64,000 nucleotides of DNA from Eustoma russellianum (Eukaryota; Streptophyta; Magnoliopsida; Gentianales; Gentianaceae). The stretch spans positions 20,408,691 to 20,472,690 of the forward strand of contig AP025067.1 of NCBI GenBank assembly GCA_036186865.1, written 5' to 3'. This document shows, piece after piece, positions 34,445-44,521 of the stretch; positions within the stretch are counted from its first letter, which is position 1, and every line of letters starts with the position of its first letter. The notes beneath the pieces are model-generated. The model worked only from the letters and a program-made list of their open reading frames with translations. It was not told the DNA's origin and ran no database searches. The position numbers and the translations under genes are program-made.

Positions 34445-35939
34445 ATGTCTAAGTCTAGGACCGACCCTAAGGAAAAGGAAGCTGTGAGAAAATTTGTTGA
34501 ATGCATGAAAAGTGAGAACAAAAAACAAGAAAGTAAGGGAAAAGAGGCTGTACCCATAAGTGTCAACGATTCCAAAAAGAAGTGTGGGTATTTCGCAAAG
34601 AAAAGAGAGGTCACACGAGCCCTTTATAGCAACCAAACCGTTCTCATTCTCATTCCCAAGGCGTGTCACCCATCAGGATTACCACCTTTAAGAGGGATAG
34701 AACACCAGATTGATTTTGTCCCAGGAGCCGCCCTACCCAATAGACCCGCCTATCGAGCCAACCCTGAAGAAACCAAAGAAATCCAAAGGCAGGTAGAGGA
34801 ACTCCTAGCGAGTGGACAAATCCGAGAGAGCCTAAGCCCGTCAGCCGTCACTGTCGTTTTAGTACCCAAAAGGATGTAACCTGGAGAATGTGTATCGATT
34901 GTCGTGTCATAAACAAAATTACCGTCAAGTACAGGCGCCCCATACCTAGGTTGGATGATATGTTGGATATGTTGCATGGATCTAAATATTTCACCAAAAT
35001 TGACCTTAAACAAAGGGTACTTCCAAGTGCGGATACGAGAAGGGGACGAATGGAAGACTGCATTCAAAACCAAGTTTAGGCTCTATGAGTTGTTAGTGAT
35101 GCCCTTTGGCCTCACCAACGCCCCTAGCACCTTTATGAGGTTAATGAATGAAGTCTTACGAGCTTTAATAGGACGATTTGTTGTGGTTTACTTTGACGAT
35201 ATCCTAATCTATTCCCAAACCATAGAAGACTACCTTGACCATATTAGGGTTGTTTTTGAAAAGCTTAAGTAAGAACAACTTTACGCCAACTTTAGGAAGT
35301 GCTCTTTTTTGTTTGGAACGAGTAGTCTTCCTAGGATTTGTCATTTCGGCTGAGGGAGTAGAGATGGATGAGGAGAAGGTTAGGTCAATTGTGGAGTGGC
35401 CTACACCTAAGAATGTAGGGGAAGTTCGCAGTTTCCAAGGACTTGCAAGTTTTTATAGGTGATTTGTCAAAGATTTTTTATCCATAGCTGCACCCCTAAA
35501 TGAAATTGTGAAAAAAGATGTGCCTTTTAGGTGGGAAGTGCCACAACAACAGGAATTTGATGAACTTAAACGGAGGCTAACCACTGCACCCACGCTTACG
35601 TTACCAAATTTTGACGAAACTTTTGAGATTGAGTGTGATGCAAGTGGAGTGGATATTGGAGCGGTATTGACCCAAGGTAAGAAACCCATAGCCTACTTTA
35701 GTGAGAAGTTGAAAGGTGCTGTATTGAATTAATCTACCTATGATAAGGAACTTTATGCCCTCGTGAGATTCCTACGAACTTGGCAACACTACCTACAACC
35801 TAGGGAGTTTGTGATCCACACTGACCATGAGAGCCTCAAGTACCTTAAAGGGCAAGGAAAGTTGAACAAAAGACATGCTAAGCGGGTAGAGTTTATAGAG
35901 CAATTCCCTTACGTGATTAAGTACAAACAAGAAAAGGAC
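34445..35939 (+). pseudogene. E RT and RNase H, decayed
   Basis: Recognisable RT begins with GLPPLRGIEHQIDFVPGA. A stop lies at 34877, a frameshift near 35020, VVYFDDILIYS is intact near 35190, and stops or shifts follow near 35270, 35310, 35461 and 35730. RNase H FEIECDASGVDIGAVL (about 35628) and HTDHESLKYLKGQ (about 35818) are visible. D interrupts YKQEKD|NIVADALSR at 35940. Confidence 0.88.
35935..35939. repeat. Target-site duplication of D (left copy, aggac)
   Basis: aggac recurs at 47291-47295; removing D restores the reading through this point. Confidence 0.97.
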
Positions 35940-38708
35940 TGTTGTGATATATCATGTTTGAATGATTGCAAAATGCATATGTGAGCATGTAGATTGTTGT
36001 GATATATTGCAAAATGCATATGTGAGCATGTATGTGTGTATAACGTTTAAAGTATATGTGAGCATGGGATTGAATTTATGAGCTAGAATTTATGAGCTAA
36101 ATGTGAAATTGATTGAATGAATCAAGATTGAACAAGTTTGATTAAGATCATGAGATTGAACTTGGCCAATTCAATCACATGTCTAAATCAAGACATGTTC
36201 AAACTGATCTTAGATGATATATATGCCAATACATGTTAATTATATGATCTAACCAAGCCTTGAAGTCACATGACTTACAATATAAGGCAAATTGCTCGGT
36301 TTAGTATCCTATTGCAGGTTTTGGTTCATATCTTGGGCAAATGAACTCCAAATTGAGTGATTCAAAAGCCCACATGATCCTTATTCAATTTAGAATCTAA
36401 TTGGCTGAGGAAAAGCATGCTTGACACGGATAAAAACTGACTTGACACGGTGGTGAAGCTTATTGATCTTTATAAGGGTTATTTTGGTAATTTCACCATT
36501 TGGACTTCTCATTCTTATTTGGTCTTCTTCCAACGGATTTATATGATCATATGACACATTTATAAGTCATGTCACATCATGGCAAAAATGAATCTGGAGC
36601 AGCACCATGTCTAGGTTCATCCTAGGACAAAATTCCTATTTTTGTGCTAAGGGGTATTCTGGTCTCTTCACTTGCCAATGGATCTTCTAACGTGTTATAT
36701 ATTGTTTATATGATGTTTATATGTGTTTATGTCACATATAGTACATGTCCTATATTTATGGAAACGGGCAGCATGGTATACCAATTGGAATTCTTATATT
36801 ATGGTTATCACATATATGGTTTTCTTGGAATTCTTGGCATTCTTCATATGGTATTCTATGCTACATGTTGAAGACATAAATGACTATATATTATATGTGT
36901 GCACACGGATATTGGCACAAATCATGTTCAAACCTTCAGCTTTTGAACAAGTCAAGGCAAGTTGAAACAAACCCTATTTTGGTGCTGATTTCAAATGATT
37001 ATTCTTGTATATTTTGGAGCTGTTTTCAACGGCTATGTTGGCTCAAAAATGAAGAAAAATTTCGTATGTTATATGGTCAAGATTCAGGTTATAATGTGTG
37101 ACAAAAACAAGTCCTACAATGTAGCAAATTTGAAGCAAAAGTCTCTCAACCAAAGCCATATGCAACGGCTATATGATTGAAGACCAAGTCAAGCTGATTT
37201 CTATCTATCTTTGAACTACTCTCCAATGCCTATCTTCTAGGCCATTCCAACGTCCATTTAGTGTTCAAAATGAGGAGATAAAATTGTTCAAAACACATGC
37301 AAATTCAGCTGCATACATGGCAAGTTATTCACACATGGACATTGCTGATTGGAGCTGCCTTTTAAACGTTCAAATGAAGTCATTTTCCACCTCAGCTCCA
37401 ACGTCTATAATGGGATAAAAGTTCAGTTGGAAGACCAATTCAAAGCATCAAAAGATCAACTTTATCTTGAAAGTCAAATGCTGAATTTGGATAGCTAGAA
37501 AAGTGCTGATTTTTCTCCATTCTCAACCAGCTCCAACGTCTACTTTGAGGAGCCTTTAGGCTGTCCTCTTGGCTATAAATAGCTCCAAAGGTGAAGAGTA
37601 AAAGTGCACCAACGAAAAACAAAAGAAAAGCGAGCAAGACATTCAGCTCTTTGTCTCCATTCTTCTCTTCTACTCTTCTATATTGAAGAACACATTTGCA
37701 GCAAGCTTTATGATTGTATAGTTCTTCATTTCTTGTCATTTCAACACCTTTTAAACGACATATTGTAAGGGAGAAGCTGGTGTATAAAGCTTACTCCTTA
37801 GAGGTGAGCAAAAGGTGCAAAGGTGCAAAGGTGAAACAAACTAGTTGCTGTTTGTTTTGGTGAAGTCTCTTGAAGAAGTTGGTGAAAAGCTTCTTCCTTT
37901 GGCTTTGTAAGGTGACTTTGGTGTTTGGTGTTTAGTGAAATCCAAGAGAAGGTGTCTCTTGGGACTGGAGTAGGTCACATTGACCGAACCAGGATAATTC
38001 CTTGTGTTCTTTACTTATTTCCTGCACTTACTGTTTTCTGCCTGAGAATTACACTAACTTGGCACGCATAATTGAACAAGCAAACAGTCTTAGAATTGCA
38101 TGAATTTTGGATATATTATACTTCAATGTGTTAGCTTTCATTAGCCGCAAGAATCACTAAATTCTGAGGAGTTTAGCATATTCAAATCGTCTTCACAAAA
38201 TTGTTGCTACATTCTGTGAACAATTCTGACCAGTGTGCAAAACTTGTTCAATTTGAATAGGTTATCCTACGAATCTTGAAGTGAGCCTTACATCAAATTA
38301 AACTAGACATCATAAGGTTTAATTTGACATAAGATTCATCAAAATAGCACGGGTAGATTTTGAGATATCATCGTTTGAAGTTAAGCTAACATTCTGCCTG
38401 AAACTGCCAGAATTGCACACTTTACTTATCTTGTTTATTTGAACGTGCAAACTTGCTTGGAATTGACTGAAATTTTTATGACATACTATAAACATTCTAA
38501 ACTTGATCTCTGCCAAGTTTGAGAGCTTGCACAGGTGTATAAGTGGTTCAACCAAAGCGCTCAAAACAGTGAACTGTTTCTGGAAATTCCAGAATCTGAG
38601 GCTAAAGAGGCAAAGGGGTCTTCAAACAACTTTTTGAAGGTAATTGTAGTGTAATTTCCGCTAACCCACTATTCACCCCCCCTCTAGTGGTGCTATACAG
38701 GTCCAACA
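35940..38708 (+). repeat. 5' LTR of D (2769 bp), with promoter
   Basis: It runs TGTTGTGATATATC to GGTCCAACA. TATA box TATAAATAG is at 37574-37582. The first about 100 bp contain two tandem copies of a unit around gattgttgtgatatat and gcaaaatgcatatgtgagca. Confidence 0.96.
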
Positions 38709-38710
38709 AT

Positions 38711-38722
38711 TGGTATCAGAGC
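38711..38722 (+). other. Primer-binding site of D (tRNA-iMet)
   Basis: TGGTATCAGAGC, two bases after the LTR. Confidence 0.95.
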
Positions 38723-38894
38723 AAGGTTGAGCACCATATTCTTATTTGAGCTGAAAACAGTTTACACTCCAAGTTGCAAAGTTGCTGGAAATTTTCTGGT
38801 TGTCTTATATTCTTCATATTTGGTATCTACAACAAGGTGACACTTTCTTTCCTTCTTATAAGTGTTTTAAACGTTTTCTCACACACTAAGAAGC

Positions 38895-41039
38895 ATGTCT
38901 AAGTCACACATGAAAATAGAATTAGAAGGCATGTCCACACAAAGACCACCTCTTTTTGATGGAGAAAACTTTAGTCATTGGAAACTTAGGATGAAATTGT
39001 TCTTAATGGCTATTGATATAGACTTGTGGTCTATCATTGAAGATGGACCTTATGTGCCTACTAAGCATGTTATAATTGATGGCTTATCACAAGAAGTTGA
39101 GAAATATAGAAAAGATTGGAGTGATGAAGATAAAAAGAAAATGAGTCTTAATGCTAAAGCAATGCAATTATTGTTGAATGGTTTAAGTAGGAGTGAATCT
39201 GCCTATGTCTCTTCATGTTTAAGTGCAAAGGATATGTGGAAATGTCTTGAAATGAAGCATGAAGGAACTAATCAAGTAAAGGAATCAAAGATTAACATGT
39301 TAATGACTACACTTGAAACATTTCATTTACTGCCTAATGAATCAATTGTTGATATGGATTTAAGGCTTACAAACTTATACAACTCACTTGAATCCCTTGG
39401 TAAAACGTTTTTGATGAAAGAAAAAGTGCAAAAAGTTTTGAGAAGTTTGCCAATTGAATGGGATGCCAAAGTTAGTGCCATTGAAGAAAGCAAAGATCTT
39501 TCTCAAATAAAACTTGATGAATTGATAGGCTCTTTAAAAGTTTATGAAAACAAGTTGAATATAAGAAAGGCTGAAACTAGTAACAAGTCTAAATCACTTG
39601 CATTTGTAACAAATGAACCCGAATCATCTAATCAAGCCGAGTATGAAAGTGATGATGAAAGTGATGAAGAAGACATAATGTTGTTAGCTAGGCGTTTAAG
39701 GAAGTTTTTCAAGAAAAGACCAACTAAAAGACAAGCAAAATCAGCTGCCCCTATCAATGTGAAATCTAACAAACAAGATGGTAAATGGTATGATAAAGAA
39801 CTTAAGTGTTATGAATGTGGCAAACAAGGACACATCTCATATGATTGTCCAAACAAGAACAAAAACCGTGACATGGATGAAAAGACAAGGACAAAAACTA
39901 GAGTAGAACCTATGCAAAGGAGGAAGAAAGCTCTCAAGGCAAGTTCAAGCACTTGGGATGACACATCTTCATCCGAATCCGAGGAGGAACCTGAAGTTGC
40001 ACAAACATGTTTGGCTTCAAAGTCTACAAATGAGGTAACATTCGATTCTGACTCCGAATGTGATTTTACTCAAGATGAATTGTTGGATGAATTAGAAAAG
40101 TTGCATGATAGATATAAGAAGCTATCCAAGGAGAAGAAAAGAATAGTTGAGGAGAAGAACAAGTTGGAGATGTCTAACTTGAATCTAACTTCTCAACTAG
40201 AAGTTCTTCAACTTGAATCATCTAACACTATTAGTTCAATGCAAAATCAGATTAAGGAACTTAAGAACAAACATGAAAATGTGCAATGCGTGCAATGTGT
40301 TGATTTCAACGTTTTAAAGTCTAAATTACATGAAATACAAACTGAATTTGAATCATTAAAAGCATGCAACCTAGACTTGAACAAATCTTTAGAACAATTT
40401 AAGAATGGTTCCAACATGTTAGACACTCTTATTGCATCTCAAAAGCATGGAAATGACAAACAAGGTCTTGGATATGTTAAAGAAGCTGAATACACACCTA
40501 AGGAAACAACATTTGTATCATCTTCAACCAACATGAAATATAGGCCAAATGCATTTAGAAATGAACCTATTCTGCCCACACCACCTTCATCACAAAGATT
40601 GCAAAATGCATCAACATATAGGAAGGTAAATACACCTAGAAACCATGCTTACATGTATACAAGAATGCCTAAACAAAGTAGTATGCAATCTGCTCAAGTT
40701 ATGCCTTATATGCAACAACATGCTTATGTGAAGAACATGACATACTCTCGGCCTAAATCAGTTTACAACACACGGCCTAGACACACACAACATCTTGCGT
40801 ATACACGGCCTAAATTCAATGCTTATACACGGCCAAGATATAACTCATATACATGGCAACATTCAAATGCATATAGAACTTACAATGCTTATCCAACTAG
40901 ACATAAATGTGCAGCCCCTTTTCCATCATATTCTATGTATCAAAATCCACTATTTGTTCATTATATGCAACATGATTTTAACATTTCAAAACCAAGAAAG
41001 GTTGTTCAAGTTTGGGTACCTAAAGGTACACTAACATGA
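38895..41039 (+). CDS. gag: D gag, long Sirevirus-like Gag (714 aa)
   Basis: Gag assembles the particle and packages the RNA. It starts MSKSHMKIELEG shortly after the primer site. Residues about 18-220 are the copia gag core (FDGENFSHWKLRMKLFL); an acidic stretch is at 247-260; a basic patch at 267-283; the zinc knuckle C305, C308, H313, C318; an acidic Ser/Glu region about 355-392; a long coiled coil about 394-505; and a Tyr/Arg/Pro-rich tail with repeated Y-[TS]-R-P. The length and coiled coil fit Sireviruses, whose Gag is longer than that of other copia elements. It ends at a TGA while pol lies in another frame. Confidence 0.95.
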   Translation: MSKSHMKIELEGMSTQRPPLFDGENFSHWKLRMKLFLMAIDIDLWSIIEDGPYVPTKHVIIDGLSQEVEKYRKDWSDEDKKKMSLNAKAMQLLLNGLSRSESAYVSSCLSAKDMWKCLEMKHEGTNQVKESKINMLMTTLETFHLLPNESIVDMDLRLTNLYNSLESLGKTFLMKEKVQKVLRSLPIEWDAKVSAIEESKDLSQIKLDELIGSLKVYENKLNIRKAETSNKSKSLAFVTNEPESSNQAEYESDDESDEEDIMLLARRLRKFFKKRPTKRQAKSAAPINVKSNKQDGKWYDKELKCYECGKQGHISYDCPNKNKNRDMDEKTRTKTRVEPMQRRKKALKASSSTWDDTSSSESEEEPEVAQTCLASKSTNEVTFDSDSECDFTQDELLDELEKLHDRYKKLSKEKKRIVEEKNKLEMSNLNLTSQLEVLQLESSNTISSMQNQIKELKNKHENVQCVQCVDFNVLKSKLHEIQTEFESLKACNLDLNKSLEQFKNGSNMLDTLIASQKHGNDKQGLGYVKEAEYTPKETTFVSSSTNMKYRPNAFRNEPILPTPPSSQRLQNASTYRKVNTPRNHAYMYTRMPKQSSMQSAQVMPYMQQHAYVKNMTYSRPKSVYNTRPRHTQHLAYTRPKFNAYTRPRYNSYTWQHSNAYRTYNAYPTRHKCAAPFPSYSMYQNPLFVHYMQHDFNISKPRKVVQVWVPKGTLT

Positions 41040-41107
41040 ACTTAACTTGTCTAACCTTGAAAGGACCCAAAATCAAAGGGTACCTAAGTTGTTATTTACA
41101 TTTGTAG
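41016..41107 (+). other. D gag-pol junction: candidate 92-nt intron (or shared frameshifted spacer)
   Basis: It starts GTACCT after codon TGG of gag, has CTAAC motifs at 41031 and near 41053, and ends TTTACATTTGTAG. Removal would join gag and pol in one frame and skip the gag stop at 41037-41039. The identical layout is found in A. A spacer with GPK and VPK-like codons in shifted frames suggests it was once coding. No splicing evidence can be seen from DNA alone. Confidence 0.4.
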
Positions 41108-44100
41108 GTACATAACATCAAAGAAAGACAAGTTGCTGGTTATAACAACAAAGAAGATGAAAAGAACAAAACCAATTGGATAGTTGATAGTGGTTGCTCA
41201 AGACATATGACGGGCAACAAAAATTTGTTTAGCACACTTAAGAACGTTGCAAAAGGTGGCAAAGTTACCTTTGGAGACAACAACCAAGGCCAAATAATTG
41301 GCAAAGGCAAGGTTGGTGATCCAAACAAGTTTGAGATCAAAAACGTCCTACTTGTAAGTAACTTAACCTTTGAGCTTTTAAGTGTTTCTCAACTATGTGA
41401 TAACAACTTGAATGTTCTCTTCTCCTCCACTTCTTGTAAGATAATGGATAAAAACAATCAAGTTGTGTTAAAAGGAAAACGTGAAGGAAACATATATGTG
41501 CTTAACATGGATGATATGCTAAGTAGTAACACAAAATGTCTTGTTTCACATGAATCTGATCCCAATCTTTGGCATAGACGTTTAGGACACATTGGTATAT
41601 CAACCTTAGAAAAACTACACGCTAAAAGTCTTGTTAAAGGATTGCCTAAACTTAACTTGAATGATTTTCAACTATGTGAATCTTGTATCAAAGGCAAACA
41701 TGTTAGAGAATCCCTTAAGCCTAAAACCAAGGTCACAACGTCAAGAATACTAGAACTCTTGCATATAGACTTATTTGGTCCATGTAGAACAAGAAGCTTA
41801 GGTGGAAGTTATTATGTATGTGTAATAGTTGATGATTTCTCAAGATATACTTGGACATTGTTTCTTGCTTCAAAAGATGAAAGTGCATCATCTATAGCTA
41901 ATCTAATTAGACAACTTGAAAATGAACATGAATCACATGTTATTAAGATAAGGAGTGATAGAGGTGGTGAGTTTAAAGATAGTGTATTAATCAAATTCTG
42001 TAATGAAAAGGGTATAAAACATGAATTCTCCCCACCAAGAACTCCTCAACTTAATGGTGTAGTTGAAAGAAAGAATAGGACTATTCAAGAAGTAGCAAGA
42101 ACAATGATGGTAGAAAACAAAGTACCTAAATTCTTATGGGCTGAAGCAGTAAACACTTCAAGTTATATGATCAACAGACTATCAATAAGAAAGAAATTGA
42201 ACAAAACACCATTTGAAATCTTAAATGGACGACTCCCAAAAGTAAACTATCTAAAAGTCTTTGGTTGTAAATGCTTTGTATTGAACACAAAAGATAACTT
42301 AGATAAGTTTGATCCTAAGTCTGATGAACATATATTTGTGGGATATTCAATGAACTCTAAAGCATATAGATGTTATAATGCACAAACAAGAAAGATAGTT
42401 GAATCTATACATGTGAAGTTCAATGAAAATGCATATCTCCAAACAAGTAATCAACATGAAATCTATGTACCAAATGATCAAATACTTCATGATGAAGATG
42501 AACTTATCCTACCACCTACAAATGATCAAATTGAAACACCAAATCAAACTCTTGAAATGCATGAAGTTCAAACTCCCCCTACACAAGAACATAATGAAGA
42601 AAATGTGCCTAACCAACCTATTGAACATCATGAACCTATTGAAGATGCACAACCAAGTAATTGGTGGCAAATAAGAGATAAACAAAAGCATCCTCATGAA
42701 CTTATCATAGGAGATGTAAATCAAGGGGTTAGAACACGTAGGCAAATAGATCCTAATGAATATGATCAATGGCATGCACTTATATCCCAAATTGAACCTA
42801 AGAATGTGAATGATGCCTTAAACGATGCATATTGGATAGATGCAATGCATGAAGAGTTAAACCAATTTGAAAGAAACAATGTGTGGGATTTAGTACCTAA
42901 ACCCGAGGATAAATCAATCATTGGAACTAAATGGGTGTTTAGGAACAAAATGAATGAACAAGGGGTTGTAGTAAGAAATAAAGCAAGACTTGTAGCTCAA
43001 GGATATAATCAAGAAGAGGGTATTGATTACGATGAAACATTTGCCCCCGTAGCAAGATTAGAATCCATACGCCTCTTATTAGCTTTTGCATGTTATAATA
43101 ACATCAAATTATTCCAAATGGATGTTAAGAGTGCATTCTTAAATGGCTATATCCAAGAAGAAGTTTTTGTTAAACAACCAGCAGGCTTTGAAGATCCAAA
43201 GAACCCTAATCATGTATATAAACTTAAGAAAGCCTTATATGGTTTGAAACAAGCCCCCCGTGCATGGTATGAAAGATTTGCCAACTTTTTACTAAGTAAC
43301 AATTTTCAAAGAGGAACCATAGATAGTACCTTATTCTTGAAAAAGAAAAACAAAGATTTTCTTGTAATACAAATATATGTAGATGACATAATCTTTGGTT
43401 CAACTAATCCTAACTTAGTAAAAGACTTTGAAGATTGTATGAAGTCTGAGTTTGAAATGTCTATGGTTGGTGAATTAAACTATTTCTTAGGCTTGCAAAT
43501 AAAACAAACATCAAGTGGTATACATATCAATCAAGCCAAATACATAAGAGATATGATAAAGAAATTCAACTTTGAAAACTTGAAACCATCTCCAACACCA
43601 ATGTGTACTTCAACAAAATTAGACAAAGATGAAAATGGTGTTGCATTTGATGAAAAACTATATAGGTCTATGATTGGTTCATTGCTATATCTAACTGCTA
43701 GTAGACCTGATATTATGTTTGCAGTATGTATGTGTGCAAGATTTCAAAGTATGCCTAAGTTGTCACACTTTAAAGCTGTAAAAAGAATATTTAGATATCT
43801 TCAACATACACCAACATTAGGCTTATGGTATGATAGACAATCCAGTCTAAGTCTACATGCATATTCAGATGCAGATTATGGTGGATGTAGAGTAGATAGA
43901 AAGAGCACTAGTGGAACATGTCAATTCCTAGGAAACTCACTAATATCTTGGTTTTCAAAGAAACAATCTAGTGTTGCACTTTCTACTACTGAAGCAGAAT
44001 ATATGGCTTTAAGTCTATGTTGTACTCAACTATTGTGGATTAAACAACAACTTTCAGACTTTGAAATACAAGTAAATAATATCCCCATCTATTGTGATAG

Positions 44101-44320
44101 TACAAGTGCTATAAATTTGTCTAAAAACCCTGTACTACACTCTAAGGCAAAGCATATAGAAGTACGTTATCATTTTCTCCGTGATCATGTTACTCTTGGA
44201 CATATACACATTGAACATGTTAGAACTGATCAACAAGTAGCTGACATATTCACTAAACCCCTTAATCAAGCTATCTTTGAGCATTTACGTGCAAGACTTG
44301 GATTAATTGCTCACACCTGA
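41108..44320 (+). CDS. pol: D pol: protease, integrase, reverse transcriptase, RNase H (Ty1/copia)
   Basis: The frame is open from 41108 after a TAG; the first ATG is 41207, behind the protease active site WIVDSGCSRHM, so the start must come from gag. Numbered from that ATG, integrase D188, D251 and E287, RT YVDD 724-727, and RNase H YSDADYGG with the STTEAEYMAL motif are all present. The 1037-residue part differs from A at only a few positions (for example QPAGF versus QPPGF). All catalytic residues I can check are intact. Confidence 0.95.
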   Translation, partial: VHNIKERQVAGYNNKEDEKNKTNWIVDSGCSRHMTGNKNLFSTLKNVAKGGKVTFGDNNQGQIIGKGKVGDPNKFEIKNVLLVSNLTFELLSVSQLCDNNLNVLFSSTSCKIMDKNNQVVLKGKREGNIYVLNMDDMLSSNTKCLVSHESDPNLWHRRLGHIGISTLEKLHAKSLVKGLPKLNLNDFQLCESCIKGKHVRESLKPKTKVTTSRILELLHIDLFGPCRTRSLGGSYYVCVIVDDFSRYTWTLFLASKDESASSIANLIRQLENEHESHVIKIRSDRGGEFKDSVLIKFCNEKGIKHEFSPPRTPQLNGVVERKNRTIQEVARTMMVENKVPKFLWAEAVNTSSYMINRLSIRKKLNKTPFEILNGRLPKVNYLKVFGCKCFVLNTKDNLDKFDPKSDEHIFVGYSMNSKAYRCYNAQTRKIVESIHVKFNENAYLQTSNQHEIYVPNDQILHDEDELILPPTNDQIETPNQTLEMHEVQTPPTQEHNEENVPNQPIEHHEPIEDAQPSNWWQIRDKQKHPHELIIGDVNQGVRTRRQIDPNEYDQWHALISQIEPKNVNDALNDAYWIDAMHEELNQFERNNVWDLVPKPEDKSIIGTKWVFRNKMNEQGVVVRNKARLVAQGYNQEEGIDYDETFAPVARLESIRLLLAFACYNNIKLFQMDVKSAFLNGYIQEEVFVKQPAGFEDPKNPNHVYKLKKALYGLKQAPRAWYERFANFLLSNNFQRGTIDSTLFLKKKNKDFLVIQIYVDDIIFGSTNPNLVKDFEDCMKSEFEMSMVGELNYFLGLQIKQTSSGIHINQAKYIRDMIKKFNFENLKPSPTPMCTSTKLDKDENGVAFDEKLYRSMIGSLLYLTASRPDIMFAVCMCARFQSMPKLSHFKAVKRIFRYLQHTPTLGLWYDRQSSLSLHAYSDADYGGCRVDRKSTSGTCQFLGNSLISWFSKKQSSVALSTTEAEYMALSLCCTQLLWIKQQLSDFEIQVNNIPIYCDSTSAINLSKNPVLHSKAKHIEVRYHFLRDHVTLGHIHIEHVRTDQQVADIFTKPLNQAIFEHLRARLGLIAHT

Positions 44321-44368
44321 CTACTACACCGTGCACATAGTTCAGTCTTTTGCATAATTTACAAAATT

Positions 44369-44521
44369 AAGGGGGAGAGATATATGTATATCATGTTAAG
44401 GGGGAGATAACACATTAAGGGGGAGCAGCTTAACTTGATTTAAAGAGAAGCTTATACTTGATTTAGATGCTTAATATACACATATGTGGGGTAATTTTGC
44501 AAATCATCAAAAGGGGGAGAT
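44369..44521 (+). other. Polypurine tract cluster of D
   Basis: GGGGGAG tracts lie near 44369, 44398 and 44417, and the terminal AAAAGGGGGAGA at 44509-44520 lies next to the 3' LTR. The layout matches A. Confidence 0.85.

Noticed and set aside
37440..37739. 99-codon minus-strand ORF in both D LTRs
   Set aside because: It is duplicated with the LTR and disrupted or different in the A LTRs; there is no known domain.
38711..38722. tRNA gene signals at TGGTATCAGAGC sites
   Set aside because: These are primer-binding sites complementary to the tRNA 3' end; no cloverleaf is present.
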